Part shown: piece after piece, positions 49,278 to 61,745 of the stretch
How the letters are laid out: each line of letters starts with the position of its first letter
Position numbering within the stretch: position 1 is the stretch's first letter
Assembly (NCBI GenBank): GCA_019614645.1
Contig: JABWDB010000003.1
Coordinates: 19,987,001-20,051,000 of the forward strand
Direction of reading: 5' to 3'
Length of the DNA: 64,000 bases
Source: Stratiolaelaps scimitus
Taxonomy: Eukaryota > Arthropoda > Arachnida > Mesostigmata > Laelapidae
Translations under genes and position numbers: made by a program
Notes under the pieces: model-generated
What the model was told of the DNA's origin: nothing
The model's input: only the letters and a program-made list of their open reading frames with translations
Database searches by the model: none

Positions 49278-51639
49278 GCTATGGGCACTTAGCGAGACTG
49301 TTAGCCACTTAGGCCACTGAAATGAATGGGTGGATTTTGCCAATCATTCCGCCCTCACGTCACAGCCATCCAACTCGCCGGCGGTGCAACCGTCTGTGTG
49401 TGACCGTGTCGAAACAACCTCGCCAAACAGAAGAACAGCCAAATGAAACGAAGCTGTTCGATAACAGAAATTATTAAACGAACCCTCGACGACGACAACA
49501 ACAACGCGCCGTACATGAATCAGCCATTGGTCGTTCCCACAGGGAAGGAGAACGCTCAGGACTGATCCTCCACTTCGTCAACCTGTAAGCGACGACACTG
49601 CTACAGACTACAACAGCATCAATGGTCTGGGAAGTTGCCGAATGGAACAGACCAAATAGCCATAACCTAATATCTTGTCTACTTAGATCTAGAGCGTAAA
49701 TCTAGCTAGCAGCCTGAGGAGACTCGTTGAAATCTGCCAAATAGAAATGATAACGATGATAGCAGGGGCAGAACAACGACAACGATGAAAAAAGGTCCTG
49801 GACTGGCTCGAACGCGCGCTCGGCTTGGTTGGCCGACGGCCCTCGGGTCGACTTCACGGATTCGCATGAACAGTACGAGAATATATATATATATATATAT
49901 TCGCGTCATTATCAATGGCTTGTGGCTGCTGCGGGTGCCGCTGCTGGCAAAGTAGCGAACACTGTCGAAATGCCTGACTAGCCGAGCACAACGCAGTGAT
50001 TGTTTTGTGCCCGGGCTGTGATTGCGTTGTTTGATTCGGCCGGCGGCAATGTCGTCAACAACCTTCCACTGGACCGTATCCAATTAGATAACGAAACTAG
50101 TATTAAAAGATAGATGATACTTAACAAAAGGACAGCGTAGATGATAGTGCTTTGGAGCGAAAACGAGTAAGGAACGAAGCACAGACATGGGCGGGTACCG
50201 CCTCTAAACCTGAAATAGAACCTTAACCCCCAATGGAAATCGAAGATAAGGCAGGATTTACGGCATCATTAAGGCAGGTTATGACTTGTGATGTTGTTGT
50301 TGCCGAATGTGACGTAATGAGAACAATTATACGCGATGATACGTGATTATTTTCTTAGCTCTTATTGTGGAGTCTGTTTCATAAGACATAAGCACCAATG
50401 TAGTTATGTTAAGTTTCCCTTAAGTGGGGGCGGTGCACCAGCATCACGTGAAATCATCATATATCATGCAAACCTTATGAAGCATCGGTCTGTGTTCGAA
50501 GCCGTATTATTTAACACAACATGGTTCTGTCACTAGATGCTAGTTGTTTATACTTCAGCAACACGTAGGTTATGGCATGTGAACCTCTGCGCGTTAAGGG
50601 TCCCACACTCACATTCTAACTCAGTCGAATCCAGCATAAGCACATTTAGTCAAGGAGTGAATTTACATAAGTGCAATTTGGCACAAATTCACAACCAGTG
50701 ACTTCATCACGCTGTGCGAACCATGCTTCCGACGAATACATATATTATTGTTGCGTTGGATCCCTGAAATTGCCCAAAAGTGCAGTCGTCGTCGTCATTA
50801 TTACAGTTAAAATGTCCTATTAAATCGTGCAAGCTATCAGGTGCCCCAATCAACTCTGCAACCCCAGCCACCATTTCTTGATAGGATTTAAACCGCAATG
50901 TCTAACACGTGTGTTAACTATTTTTGTCGGCTTGTGGAAGTGATTTTCGAACAAGCGGGCAGAAGGGTAATATAAGATAGTATATTTTACAGTTGTTCGC
51001 CGTCTTACTGCCGCCTTTACCTGACTCGTGCAATCGCTCGCTATTTGAGCCGGTGAGAGACCTTTTTTTGCGGTGAGATTGTACTATTTGCTCTAAACTA
51101 GCAATCAATGTTCAACAGATGTATAGCCGGAATAGGTAGACAATGATATTGTTCGGTATTGATATAACTTATCGCCGATAGGCACACTACACAATTTATA
51201 GAAAAGTGAAGAACCATTGAACTATTTTACGCCTGTACGCGTGAATCTTGCACGTTCACTGCTTCACATATTAGCTAGCACATGAAAACCTAGGCATGTA
51301 TTACATCTCCCCAAGGGATCGTGTTGACTTTATCATGTAGAATCTACGTTATCTTCGCCGCAGTGAGTTGATTGCAAGGGTTGCCTATCTTTACGACTTT
51401 GTGGAGGCACGTGTTCAACTCCTTAATTCGTATTATGAATCACAATAAAAAAATTGACAGTTTCCAACGAGGCATTAAGCCTTATCGGCAACACTAATAA
51501 GTAGCGTATGATCTCATATTATTCTATTTTACTCATTAATTTATAAATAAAATAAATAATACAAATTAATTAAATGTTCGTGGAGTTGATAAAATTACAA
51601 AGAAAGGCGTTATCTATAAGCTATCCGCGCGCTGACCCA

Positions 51640-51960
51640 GAAGAACAGTTATGATAGCATGTGCAGTCCTCTTAAATCGTACTCAACGCACCCTTAGGAA
51701 GAAGAATCAGACATTTTATGCAGTTTTTATCGACTTTAAATCTACATCCAACACCGCTTCCAGACAACTCGTTATCGAAAGCCCGTGTTCCGAGAGAATA
51801 CCCGAGGGAATTCTCAGATTTCTGACAGCCATTCTGACCAAAGGTCATGCGCCGAACACGATCCTCGCCCTTAGACGACAGCTATTGCTCATGGCGACGT
51901 CCACGGTACAACTGTTTTCAGCATCGCTTCATAAGACCGACCTCCCCCTTAAATGCTAAT
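51640..51960 (+). mobile_element. Decayed reverse-transcriptase fragment of a non-LTR retrotransposon
   Basis: The frame contains RTLRKKNQTFYAVFIDFK followed by S.SNTASR and ILRFLTAIL. This resembles the RT palm region of jockey/R1-like elements, where the consensus is an F(I/V)DF(K/Q).AFD.(V/A)SR block with a hydrophobic helix after it. The catalytic aspartate block is altered (STSNTASR) and the following QGD region is shifted and stopped, so it is a pseudogene. It may belong to the same family as the 62.3 kb element. Confidence 0.5.
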
Positions 51961-53987
51961 GTACAACGCTTTCGGGGGATGGTCAATGTATTACGTGTTT
52001 TTTTCTGCTACAGATCCCCCATCGCTAAAGGTAATAGCAGCGGTAATAGAGGCTGCAGTGAGCACCAAGTCGCTGTTACGAATAAGCGCTCATTTTTACA
52101 GTTTGAAAAACAGTGTGAAACATTTGGTGTAAAAAAAAAATAAAAAATTCCATTTATGGATGGTTTTATGCAAAAAGTGGCACATCTAACCAATGACAAA
52201 ATATATCCTATAAACGCATACAGACAATAAGCCATAATAAGAACCCGTACACGTAAGTGTTACACTCTACCGACTGCCGAGGGCAGGCGAACACGAATGC
52301 ACTATGCCGCCGTGCTCGACGCGTAGCTCATATGTGGATCTAGTCGAAACCGCCTGGTGACAGGAATTAGACAATTTGTAAAGGACCCAGTCGAGAAGTA
52401 CAATCTACCACGAACGTCAACATATGCGGAATACCTTTATTAGTGGGAGAATAATCGAGCACAAAAGAAAAAATAAATCGACCCCGATTTCTTTTACGCG
52501 TGAGCCATTAATTGTGGTGAGTGGAAAACGTTATGCCGAGCGAGTCGACGACAGATGATTCTGCGCTAGGCAACGCGTGGTCTCCATCATCGAACGTCCA
52601 CCACGGGAGACTACCACGACGTAAACGAAACATATATCGGTAGTTCGTGCTGAATTAACCTCTAGCGAGTACCATGTTCAAAACTGTGGTCCGAGGTGCC
52701 GTTCCACCAACTATTATAATATATTCATGTAAACTAATTACGGCTAATAACTACGTTTTCCCCACAAAGGTATTTTTTTCAACAGATGGACAATGTTCGG
52801 GAATAATTAACTTGCAGATCGTTATACTTTGATGAGTTCCAGATGGGCGAAGTCGGATTCACTCAATCTCTTGTTGTCTGGAAAAAAAGGAAATCGGGTA
52901 GGATATTTTCGTATCTGTCACTCTGTTGGTATTGATCGCTACAGATATTACGCCGTATAGTCGTCCGATTTATAAAACTGATGTTTCACATTTAATATTG
53001 ATAAAAAAAACTGGATATTGAAAGATAGATATATATATACTCTTTAAAGTTGATATTGAAGTCATTGTATGGTGCTAACAATCTTCGCGGTATTTCCACA
53101 TAGAACAAAAAGAATAACACTTCACTTACAGTTATTTAGTATTAGATAGCTACATAGGATGTCTGCTTATCTGGTAATATAGAGATATCTTTAAGCCTAT
53201 AGAAAGTCACAGCCAGCAAATTATAGGAAAACAATTCCCGTTTTGAATGAGGTATTTTAAAGCAAACTAGTCATATTGAAACCAATATGCATGAGAATGC
53301 TTAAGATAAAATACAAGCCTTTGTGCAAAATTGTATAATGAGTTGAGTTCGTGTCCGGATCCAATTGCTGTAGTGTGCGAGGAGAGTGCTCAATTGTTAA
53401 TTAGTTCGAATACAGAGATATGACTTCTTCTCCGAATTTCCCAAGTGAGTCATTCAAAAGCTAACCCGATTATTTACGATGTTTATAGATGTTTTTTATT
53501 TACCGCACTTAAACTGTATTTTCTAAACGTCTCTCCTCCGCTTTCAGTAGCAATATATATATATATATATATTGTAGTATCTCATTCTCTAGGCCTTTCG
53601 CATAGCACTTTTCGCACTTCATCCAAATGTATTTAAATTCTCGCGCGCCATCACGGGCTGCTATCTGGCTTGCATCGATTCCGAAACCACTGCCGCTCAC
53701 GGGGCGGTAGCCGCCGCTGTGTGTGGGAGCACATCTGCGGCGGCGGCAGCAGCGGCAGCAGCAGCAGCAACAACAACAATAATAGCAGCACACGGCACCA
53801 GACAGCCCGTCCACCGTTCGTCGCCCGCTGTCTGTTTCCATTTTAGGTGGAGTCGCGTTTTTCTTCGACCGAACTTCCAAAAGGAGCTTTTTCAACAGCA
53901 TTTTTTTGTGACTTTGTGCTAAACGATCGATTCTGGAAATTTGCCAGTCGTGTGACTGACGTGACATAGGCTGCAAGAGGGGGAACT
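51961..53987. other. Upstream region of Pfdn3
   Basis: A/T-rich, with (TA)n at 53551-53572 and a GGC/CAG-rich stretch at 53.70-53.79 kb. The promoter and 5' UTR of Pfdn3 should lie in the last few hundred bases; no TATA or initiator can be assigned with confidence. Confidence 0.4.
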
Positions 53988-55694
53988 ATGTCAACAGAAG
54001 ACAAACCAGCGCGTAAACCTCATGGAGGTATTCCCGCTGCTACGTTCGTGGTTAGTAAGACGCTCACGCCGGCAAAATGTGTGTTACATGAGTCGGTTCA
54101 AATGTAACAAGAAAAAATCAAGCCGAAGTACTGAAACCGACAAGATTTGATCGAGTCGCATGGCATATATATTAATGAAAAGTATGTATAACAATGAATA
54201 CTATATCTCATTACATTCAATTCAACAAAAGAAAACCTTTATTTCGGCGAAGGAGTGGGTCTGAATTTATAGGGGAAATAATCTCATAAGGTAAATGTCA
54301 CATTGGAAAGACGAACGAGATACCATTATCATGCATTGTATCGATGATATGTGTTTATTCTAATAACGTTATATTAAAGCCATTTAGTATATACTGAGCC
54401 GGTTGGCTAATTGTAATTTTTGTGGTGTATGTGGGTGCCAATCAATTTCGTCTTCGTTACATCTTGTTTTGCGTAACTACGATACAATATACATGCCGTA
54501 CAGGGAGAAAATGCAGTCTAAAAATTAATTAATAATGCATTGGCAAATGTGCCGCTCAGTCTACCCTAGCCTCAGTGTTCTCCCTTGCCCCTGTAAACGA
54601 AGTCGTGACAAATGACACACTCCTGTGTTATCATAGCATCTTCACATGACTTGTTCTGCGATTCACAGGAGGACGTTGAAGCCTACCTAAAGAAAGAGCA
54701 ACATGAATCTGCGGAGCACGCCCTGCGCGAACTCGACGAGATGCTTAGCAAGTACAAATTCATGGACGCATCCTTGCAGCAGCGTAAGGCAAAGCTGAAG
54801 TCGCAAATTCCCGAGTTCAAAAATGGACTCAGTCTTCTGCAGACCCTGAAGGCTAAGAAGGTTCGTTTGAAGGGCAACAGCCTTTACGAGAAAGCAACAC
54901 ACAGAAATACTGCGATACAATATGTCACCGCAGTGTATAGTATTCTAACACGTTATGTTGGAACCGCTTTGCTCATTTTGCAGGAGGCGTCAGAAGACAT
55001 TCAGACAACGTTCTTGTTGTCAGATGACGTGTACGCCAAAGCGAGAGTTCCACCAACGGAGAAAGTCTGCCTCTGGCTAGGAGCTAACGTCATGCTTGAG
55101 TATCCACTAGAAGATGCTGTCGAACTCTTGACAAAGAACCTGACATCGTCACAAGCGATCCTAAAGGAGGTCGGTGACAGAGTTCTCGTTGGTAGTTGCG
55201 ACCTTTTGAACTGAATATTTTACTGAAAAAATGCGCAAGTTTTTTTTGGCTAAGAATTAGCGGTTTTCTGTTGTTACATTTCTCAACAGCGCCGTGATCT
55301 TCTTTGTATGTGTTTCTGATCGCCTCATCAACAGGTTCCTTTGAATAACATTGGTGCTAAGATACTCCCGTGCTGTATGCGTGTCGTGTGCATTTTTGTT
55401 TGATTTTCTCTCATTATCTCCAAATGTTTTCTCAGAGATGGAGCACTACCTGCTATTAAACGAAGAACGTGCTGCGCAAAATGATAGCAAATGGGCAAAG
55501 AAAATGGAAAGCTTGACATCGCTATATCATTTGTTGTTAGGTGTGCAATAATCCGATTCTGCTGTTATCAGGTGGTGTCCGATATGGAGTTTCTGCGGGA
55601 CCAGATCACCACGACCGAGGTCAACATGGCGCGTGTACATAACTGGAAGGTCAAGAAAATGCAAGCCGCCAAATCAAATGGGGGTGATAATTAA
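53988..55694 (+). CDS. Pfdn3: Prefoldin subunit 3 (VBP1 homologue), complete, 187 aa
   Basis: Alpha-class subunit of the cytosolic prefoldin hexamer, which captures nascent actin and tubulin and passes them to CCT/TRiC. Exons are 53988-54050, 54669-54860, 54984-55169 and 55572-55694, all phase 0, giving 21+64+62+40 residues against 197 in human. Exon 1 gives GGIPAATFV, matching the GIPEAVFV start of the core. Exon 2 gives the first coiled-coil helix (LSKYKFMDASLQQRK, SQIPEFK). Exon 3 gives the beta-hairpin and the most conserved stretch (PPTEKVCLWLGANVMLEY). Exon 4 gives the second helix (FLRDQITTTEVNMARVHNW). The alignment to human VBP1 across the two inner junctions is gapless, which fixes the splice sites. 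Donors are unusual (GTTAGT, GTTCGT, GTCGGT). The gene is convergent with the carrier gene 1.4 kb downstream. Confidence 0.93.
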
Positions 55695-56099
55695 TTGATA
55701 GACTATATTAGTTATATATATATATATATATACTTGTCTAGATCAACAATTTGAAGTAGACGAACAAGAGGAGAAGTTACGTTTCACTATTATTGCTTGA
55801 ATATCATCTATATGCTATGGACGTACCCTTAAAAGACGATATCAAATGATGTCATCCATCTTCTGCATAATACTACATCACTCGCTATGATTGAGTGGCT
55901 GATTTCGCCCAGCTGAACGTCCGCCGTCAACGTGTGATGAACGTCGTTGGTCAGCTGACGAGAGATAAGAAAACATATAATGTGGTGAAGCGAGACAGAG
56001 AGAGAGAGGGAGAAAGTGTGTCTGTCGCATTGTACAGCGGTTGTATGTATCATGAACCACACAGATGGGCATAGACCGCCGAAAGCGGGCCAAAGAACG

Positions 56100-56112
56100 A
56101 ATAAATAATAAA
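56100..56112 (+). other. Pfdn3: Candidate polyadenylation signals of Pfdn3
   Basis: Two AATAAA hexamers overlap a short A/T stretch (56100-56105 and 56107-56112), about 400 nt beyond the stop codon. They are plausible cleavage signals for the plus-strand message; no transcript evidence. Confidence 0.35.
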
Positions 56113-56736
56113 GTAATCGCGCTTTGGGTTATTTATATGCTAACACATACGAGAGCAACGAGTTATTATTGCCTAACGTAGCTTGGATGAAAGTCGTAGG
56201 ACAAAACGGGAGACAAATGGCTGCACTTGGGACTAATTATGCCGACGGTGCGTTTTTTGCGGATGCACACTACAAATGACAAAATGAGTACACGGGAATA
56301 TATTACGAGATGTTGCTCGTAAAAGGTTCGAGCCTGCTACAACAACTACGGCCATTTCGGTAAAAATTCGTTATTTGAGCTTTTTCGAAATCTTAAAATT
56401 AAGCTTTCGTTTCACACGGGCGAGTGCCCAGCGAACGCAGTGAATGTCCAGCTGACGAACGGTGCTGCAGGTTTAAGTAGAGGGTTGGATTTCAGAGTAT
56501 ATAACCCATTGTTAGCCAAGAGATAATTATGTCTATCTTCTGACGATATTTGCCATAAGTTCATGAAAAAATGGAGAGTGGCAAGGTACGCGTTTCATCG
56601 AGGGACGACCTAAAACCGCGACCCAATGCGTTCAGTAACGGCAACACTTGAGTCTTCCATAGGCACGTACCACAACCTACGATGCTAACAACTATAATAG
56701 ATCACACTTGGAAAGTATATTAAAATACACAAAATA

Positions 56737-56742
56737 TTTATT
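56737..56742 (-). other. SLC25A39/40: Candidate polyadenylation signal of the SLC25 carrier
   Basis: TTTATT on the plus strand, i.e. AATAAA on the minus strand, about 310 nt past the carrier's stop codon in A/T-rich DNA. Inferred from motif and position only. Confidence 0.35.
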
Positions 56743-57055
56743 ATAATTTGCTAATGCACCAGTCTTAAAGCTTTTCAGGGAAAATAACAGTTTGCTCGCT
56801 ATCATTCGTCAACATTCTTGGACAATAGAGAGATATGTTATATATAAAGTTGCCATTACTACGTCGAGCATATCACGGTACATACGTTCATTTGTATGCA
56901 TTTTACCAAAAAATATTCTTACAATTTAACTATATCGATGTATATTAACGAAATATCTCTATACATGTTCTCTAATTAATTTTAAAAATCTAATGCTAAA
57001 TGGTTATTAAACGAGAGAGTAAACCTAAAATGTCCTTATGAAGAACCGGTCATCT

Positions 57056-58740
57056 TTAGCTAGCTCGACGACTTTCTATCTCGTTAGGTGGAGATTCTAA
57101 GGAAGCAATTGCAGTATTGAGCTGAGGTGTATCCACGATCGAGTCCCGCACGCTTTTAGTGTTGATACTGCCTTCTGTCGGGACAATGAGGCTGCCAACG
57201 ATGTTGACGACCTTTTGGCTATTTTGATTTTTGTTGATGTCACTAACTTCGAGGCAGGTCGTCGTTACCAACTCGCTACCCTGATTTGTCTGCATTCGCC
57301 GAACGAAATAGGATTTGAAGGCTTCATAGGAAGTAATCATAATGGCACAAGCCGGAGCAACTCGGGCCAGGCGAGGTACAATGCCTGTGAAGAGTCCTGA
57401 AATACCCGACAGCTTGTAGAGATCAACGAGCATCGTTAAAGGATCCTTGACCTTCGGGTGGGCCAGCGTTATCGCTTCGCCCAGCTCCAGTTGCCTGTAA
57501 CAGTATTCAAAAGCGATACGAAACAGGATGATGTCCAACCTCAAGACAATTTATCTCGTTACAGTTCGACCATTACACAATTTTACGAGTTTACACAGTG
57601 GAGTGTTGCCGCCATTTCGTCGGCTTGCTGCTGTTATCCCATTACTCTGCTCTATCTATTCGATTGCACTGCTCTCGTTACACCGTGATCTCGCTGCGGT
57701 TGTCAATATATTGCTCCAGTCATTCCCCACTAGTTTTTCAGGACAAGAAAGTTGCCACAAATCAATTTATATGCCCAAGTTACCACATTGAGTTTATCTC
57801 GTGATCTCAAGGTACAACGACACTAAAATTTCCAATGTGCCCGAACAAATCGTCCGATCTCTTTCCGGACATGTCCTTTTTCACCATAATATTTTCTCGT
57901 CAAGCCAAGCATACACGCGAAATATCGTATTTTGAGGAGATCAAACTTCGGCAGACACACATCTACATTTCGATCCAGATAATCCTACTGAAAATTGAAG
58001 GGAATAACAGGGTCCGACTCACCTGTGCGTCTTGATCACATCGAATGGTAGCGTGACGATGGCGGCCGCCGAACCAGCGGTGGCCCCAGCCACGAGACAG
58101 AACCCAAGAGGCGGATGGTCCCCATTAAATGAGCGTTTCATAAATTCGTACGTGCTCCAATATATGCAACTGAATGGCACGTCCCGAAGTAGCGTTGATA
58201 CCAAACCTATGATCGGGCAGAGGCAAGCGAAAGAGATGAACAGAGAGCAGCAATGATTGTATTGGCTGAAGAAGAAAGGCTAAAATATAAAAAAAAACAA
58301 TTTGGGAGGGCTTGTAGTAGATGGTATCAAATATATCGCCCAACTTGTAGTACATGATATCAAAGAAGATTTGATAAATACTTAACGCGATTTGAACACT
58401 TAGAATACGATTCCGTTTCGAAACAGCATTACTTTCTATCTTATTTTTGTTGGGTTCTGTATACGAGGCGGCCTTCAAATTTAATTTTGGTTAAACGGGG
58501 GAGAGTGGAACAAAGTTAGCGATCTCCAACAGCTAAAAAATAACTACGGACGCCATAATCTTTACTTTTACTCCGTAATGGCGGCTTATGCCCCTGGCGC
58601 CATTCATAGGTGCTAAACATGTCCATGGGTAGGATTTCCGTAATCCACAATCACTGTGTGATTTCGAAAAAATCAATGTAAATTTCATCATAAAAACTTA
58701 TATGGGAGTAAAGTTTGGCTTCTCTCTCTCTGTGTCTGTC

Positions 58741-58780
<40 letters not shown>

Positions 58781-60039
58781 AAAATATTGACGCAGATTGT
58801 TATGTAGTTAACTGACACAGCGTCGTACCCATATACAGGGATCGAACGCCCTGCTCGCGAACCATTGCTGACACCGCGCGTGACATCTTCATATAGCTGA
58901 GCTTCTCTGATTGCATCTTTGTTCGAATGAGCTCAAGAGGTGAAATGGCCACACATGTGAGAGTGCGGGCCAACGCGCCAGATATGAGTGCCGCCTGCAC
59001 TGGTGTCGAGAACTGCAAAAAACACAGAAACTGTGGGGGTTCCAGTTAGGCTAAATTAAGCACACATACACACACAAGCGAAAATTGGTACCCACAAAAG
59101 GCAAACGAAAAAACGACCTCCTCAAAGTCCCTTGGATTTTTTACCATTGGAGGTTAGGTTAGTTAGGTAACATGAAGCAAACACAGACAGACACCCGGAG
59201 CAACACACAAATACAACCAACAGAAGGACATGAGTAGTATTTTGAATTTGATACCGCATTGAACACCGTCCATGTCTGACCAGAGCAAACGTATATAATA
59301 TTGCACGGATGGAACCGTGCTCTTTGCAATCGGTGGAACCTCATCAGAGATTCTTGGTGTTTCCTTAATAGAAGGGGCCTGCAGGTGCGATGGACGTCGT
59401 CGCCTTGACACGGAACTGCGGAGGTAGTCTTACCCTGACGGTCTCGAGGTTCTGTTTGATGAGGTCATACGAAGTGAAGTAAAGAACAGTTGAGGGTACG
59501 GCCATAACGAGTGTCGGTGGTAGGCCGGACCAGAGCGAACGGACGCCTTCGACCCGGGAGATTTTGGCAAAAGCATCCCAGGTTCCTAACGGTACGCATC
59601 GAGAAAGATATCACGAAACATCATCGAACAATAAGACGAGATTAATTGTTAATGACTTTAAACAAGAAGGGAAGAGAGAGAGAGGGTTAATAATGTGAAC
59701 ACATACAGGTTATTATGGGATTATTTGCACTTTCAAATTAAAAACATTTCTAATTAATGCGCTGTGCACCGCACACTTCTTTCGATATAATAGCAACGAT
59801 TTTAAGCGGTAAACAAAGAAAAAAAAGTAGAAAGAGTAGTAATATATAAATTTTCTTACCTCTGTATCTGCCCGGCCTATCGAACCAGTGTTGTTCGCCT
59901 TTTCGTAAATAGCACACATGCTCCATTAGGCCGTTACAGTATAGATAACATTTATGCTTAAGGAACTCCTTCTGTTGAGCTTGCAGTCGGACCTTGACCA
60001 CGTCGAAGGGGGTCATTAACATCGACGTAATGACAGCAC
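57056..60039 (-). CDS. SLC25A39/40: SLC25A39/SLC25A40-type mitochondrial carrier, first exon missing
   Basis: Inner-membrane carrier of the family that imports glutathione into mitochondria. Minus-strand exons in order: 60039-59860, 59585-59434, 59012-58829, 58206-58023 and 57494-57056 (stop TAA). Phases agree at each junction and every intron is GT-AG. The 378 encoded residues contain three carrier repeats with signatures [22 protein letters not shown] and [11 protein letters not shown]. They also contain the family-specific blocks [50 protein letters not shown] and [20 protein letters not shown]. Exon 1 should carry the Met and the first half of helix 1 (…QQM.ASC.G) and end in phase 1. I could not find it, so it may lie anywhere upstream, perhaps beyond the window. 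The C-terminal tail is about 80 residues longer than in human. One arthropod gene probably stands for both vertebrate paralogues. Confidence 0.92.
58741..58776. repeat. (TA)n microsatellite in a carrier intron
   Basis: TA dinucleotide array directly downstream of the third identified carrier exon, with one ACA interruption. Confidence 0.9.
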
Positions 60040-61745
60040 CTATAACCATGTCGAAAAACACATCGAAGATGTGCTAATCAGTTAATTCGTTTACTCGATG
60101 AACTGTACGAATTTCTCAGCTAAAGCTGGCATCGCAGGCATCCCTAACTGTCGTTATTGTCACCATAAACTATCGTTCATATGCCTATTTCACTTCATTC
60201 TCAACGGTGGCAGCACCCTGTAATAATGTAATAATACTCCTGGTTTTTCACCATTGTAAATACATTTCTTCATCATCAACATGTAACCTCACAGTAGTAG
60301 TAGGCATTCTATGCCATTGGCATGTGTGCCGACATTTCAACAAATCATAGTTGAGGTTAACTGGAAAATAAATAAATTGTAGCCAGACATACACAATTAT
60401 CGTTATCGTCTTAAACTCTCGGAATGCGTGAATATTTAGTGACTCTACGTCTAGATAATAAAGAGAACCATAATTTTCCAACTGGAGGTTATATTGGCAT
60501 ACTGATAACGGTGAGTGTCACACGGCAATCGTGTTACGATTATTATTACTATTAATGATTGCTAATGACAACCGTATGCAGGCAAGGTGTCCTATATTGT
60601 ATTATTGATTATATGAATCAACTATATTACACCCCGCGTTCGTTTGCGTACCCTTTCATTTTCATACGAATTTATCAATGTGTATCTCACTAACTGTCAT
60701 TTAGTCTACATTGCAAAAACAGTCATATATATGTACATATACATGGAGACTTAGACGGCACTTATGGACAGAGACGACGGAACGTTCTTTAAGAGGGGTC
60801 TTAGATTTTGTTGCATGTGATAATTTCCCTTCTTAGTTATTAATACACGTTCATAGTGTAATTACTGCCGAGATTATATGAATAAATAATCAATACATGT
60901 AGATTAACTCCATACCCGTGCACGAAGAAACTATCCTCTGCGCTGCAGTCAAATCTCTTTCTGTCATTTTTGTCTTGGTCCCGTTTTCGTTTTGTTGTCA
61001 GTGTTCGTTAACAACGTTGGCGTCCTTGGCTCCCGCGACCGCCTTTTTTTAGGATACCGCTTCGAGGGAGCGCGTAGCGCTATTGCAACTGACAAGAAAC
61101 GTCGAGCCGCATCACGATGGGGATCCCTGCTAGGCTAGGCTGGGACAACGCGCGCTGCCATCGAACACAACAACACGGGCACGACCACCTTGGAGCCAAC
61201 CTTCAGATGGAAATAGGGAGATCTTGAACTTTCCCTCGAACAGAGGACCCCGTCACTATGTGCGAGTCTCACTCACACTCACCGTGCATTCGTACACACT
61301 TGCTTTTTCTATTGCGAAAATACACGGAGAGATAGCTTTCCCTGTGGCGCTACATTTAGTCGCACCCATGTGCTTGAGCGAACGTTCGATTCGATCGCGG
61401 TTTGATGGCTGCTGACGGCAGCGGACCGCGCGGAGGAAGCACCCCCTTTCCCGAAGGCGGGTATATTTGAACAGGGCGGAAATGCACGCACCCAGAAACC
61501 GACCTAGGAGTACAACAATATTGAATCGTAGGGGGATTTTTTTCACAGCATTTCTTCTTGTAATGCTATAATGCGGACAAGGCTGGGGGTCCTTGAGCCG
61601 AAAGCGCAAAGCACAGAGAGCAGGGGCGACAGCGATCTTTGCTTGATTCTATGCATGCGCACACCGCGCGCAAAAATGTTATAATAAGTGCCACCTTCGT
61701 TAAAAAAAAAATTTTATTATTATTAAAAAAAAATTTTTTTTGTTG
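60040..61745 (-). other. Upstream region or first intron of the carrier gene
   Basis: A/T-rich to 60.9 kb, then GC-richer at 61.0-61.5 kb, which could hold the carrier promoter and first exon. I looked on the minus strand for an exon with the expected …QQM.ASC.G ending in phase 1 and did not find one. A/T homopolymer runs are at 61.70-61.74 kb. Confidence 0.35.

Larger units (their letters stand above)
45131..51639. other. Intergenic region, little recognisable content
   Basis: (TA)n arrays at 46936-46959, 47870-47899, 48841-48860, 49244-49276 and 49881-49900. A B-box-like GGTTCGCATCC lies near 47284. Apart from the small ORF at 46149 and the tRNA-like fragment at 48.1 kb, nothing stands out. 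Confidence 0.4.

Noticed and set aside
55436..55551. Frame MEHYLLLNEERAAQ… between Pfdn3 exons 3 and 4
   Set aside because: The prefoldin alignment is gapless without it, so it is treated as intron, although an acceptor-like CTCAG precedes it.
59148..59168. TTAGG-like repeats resembling arthropod telomere DNA
   Set aside because: Only two or three irregular units; chance is sufficient and there is no array.
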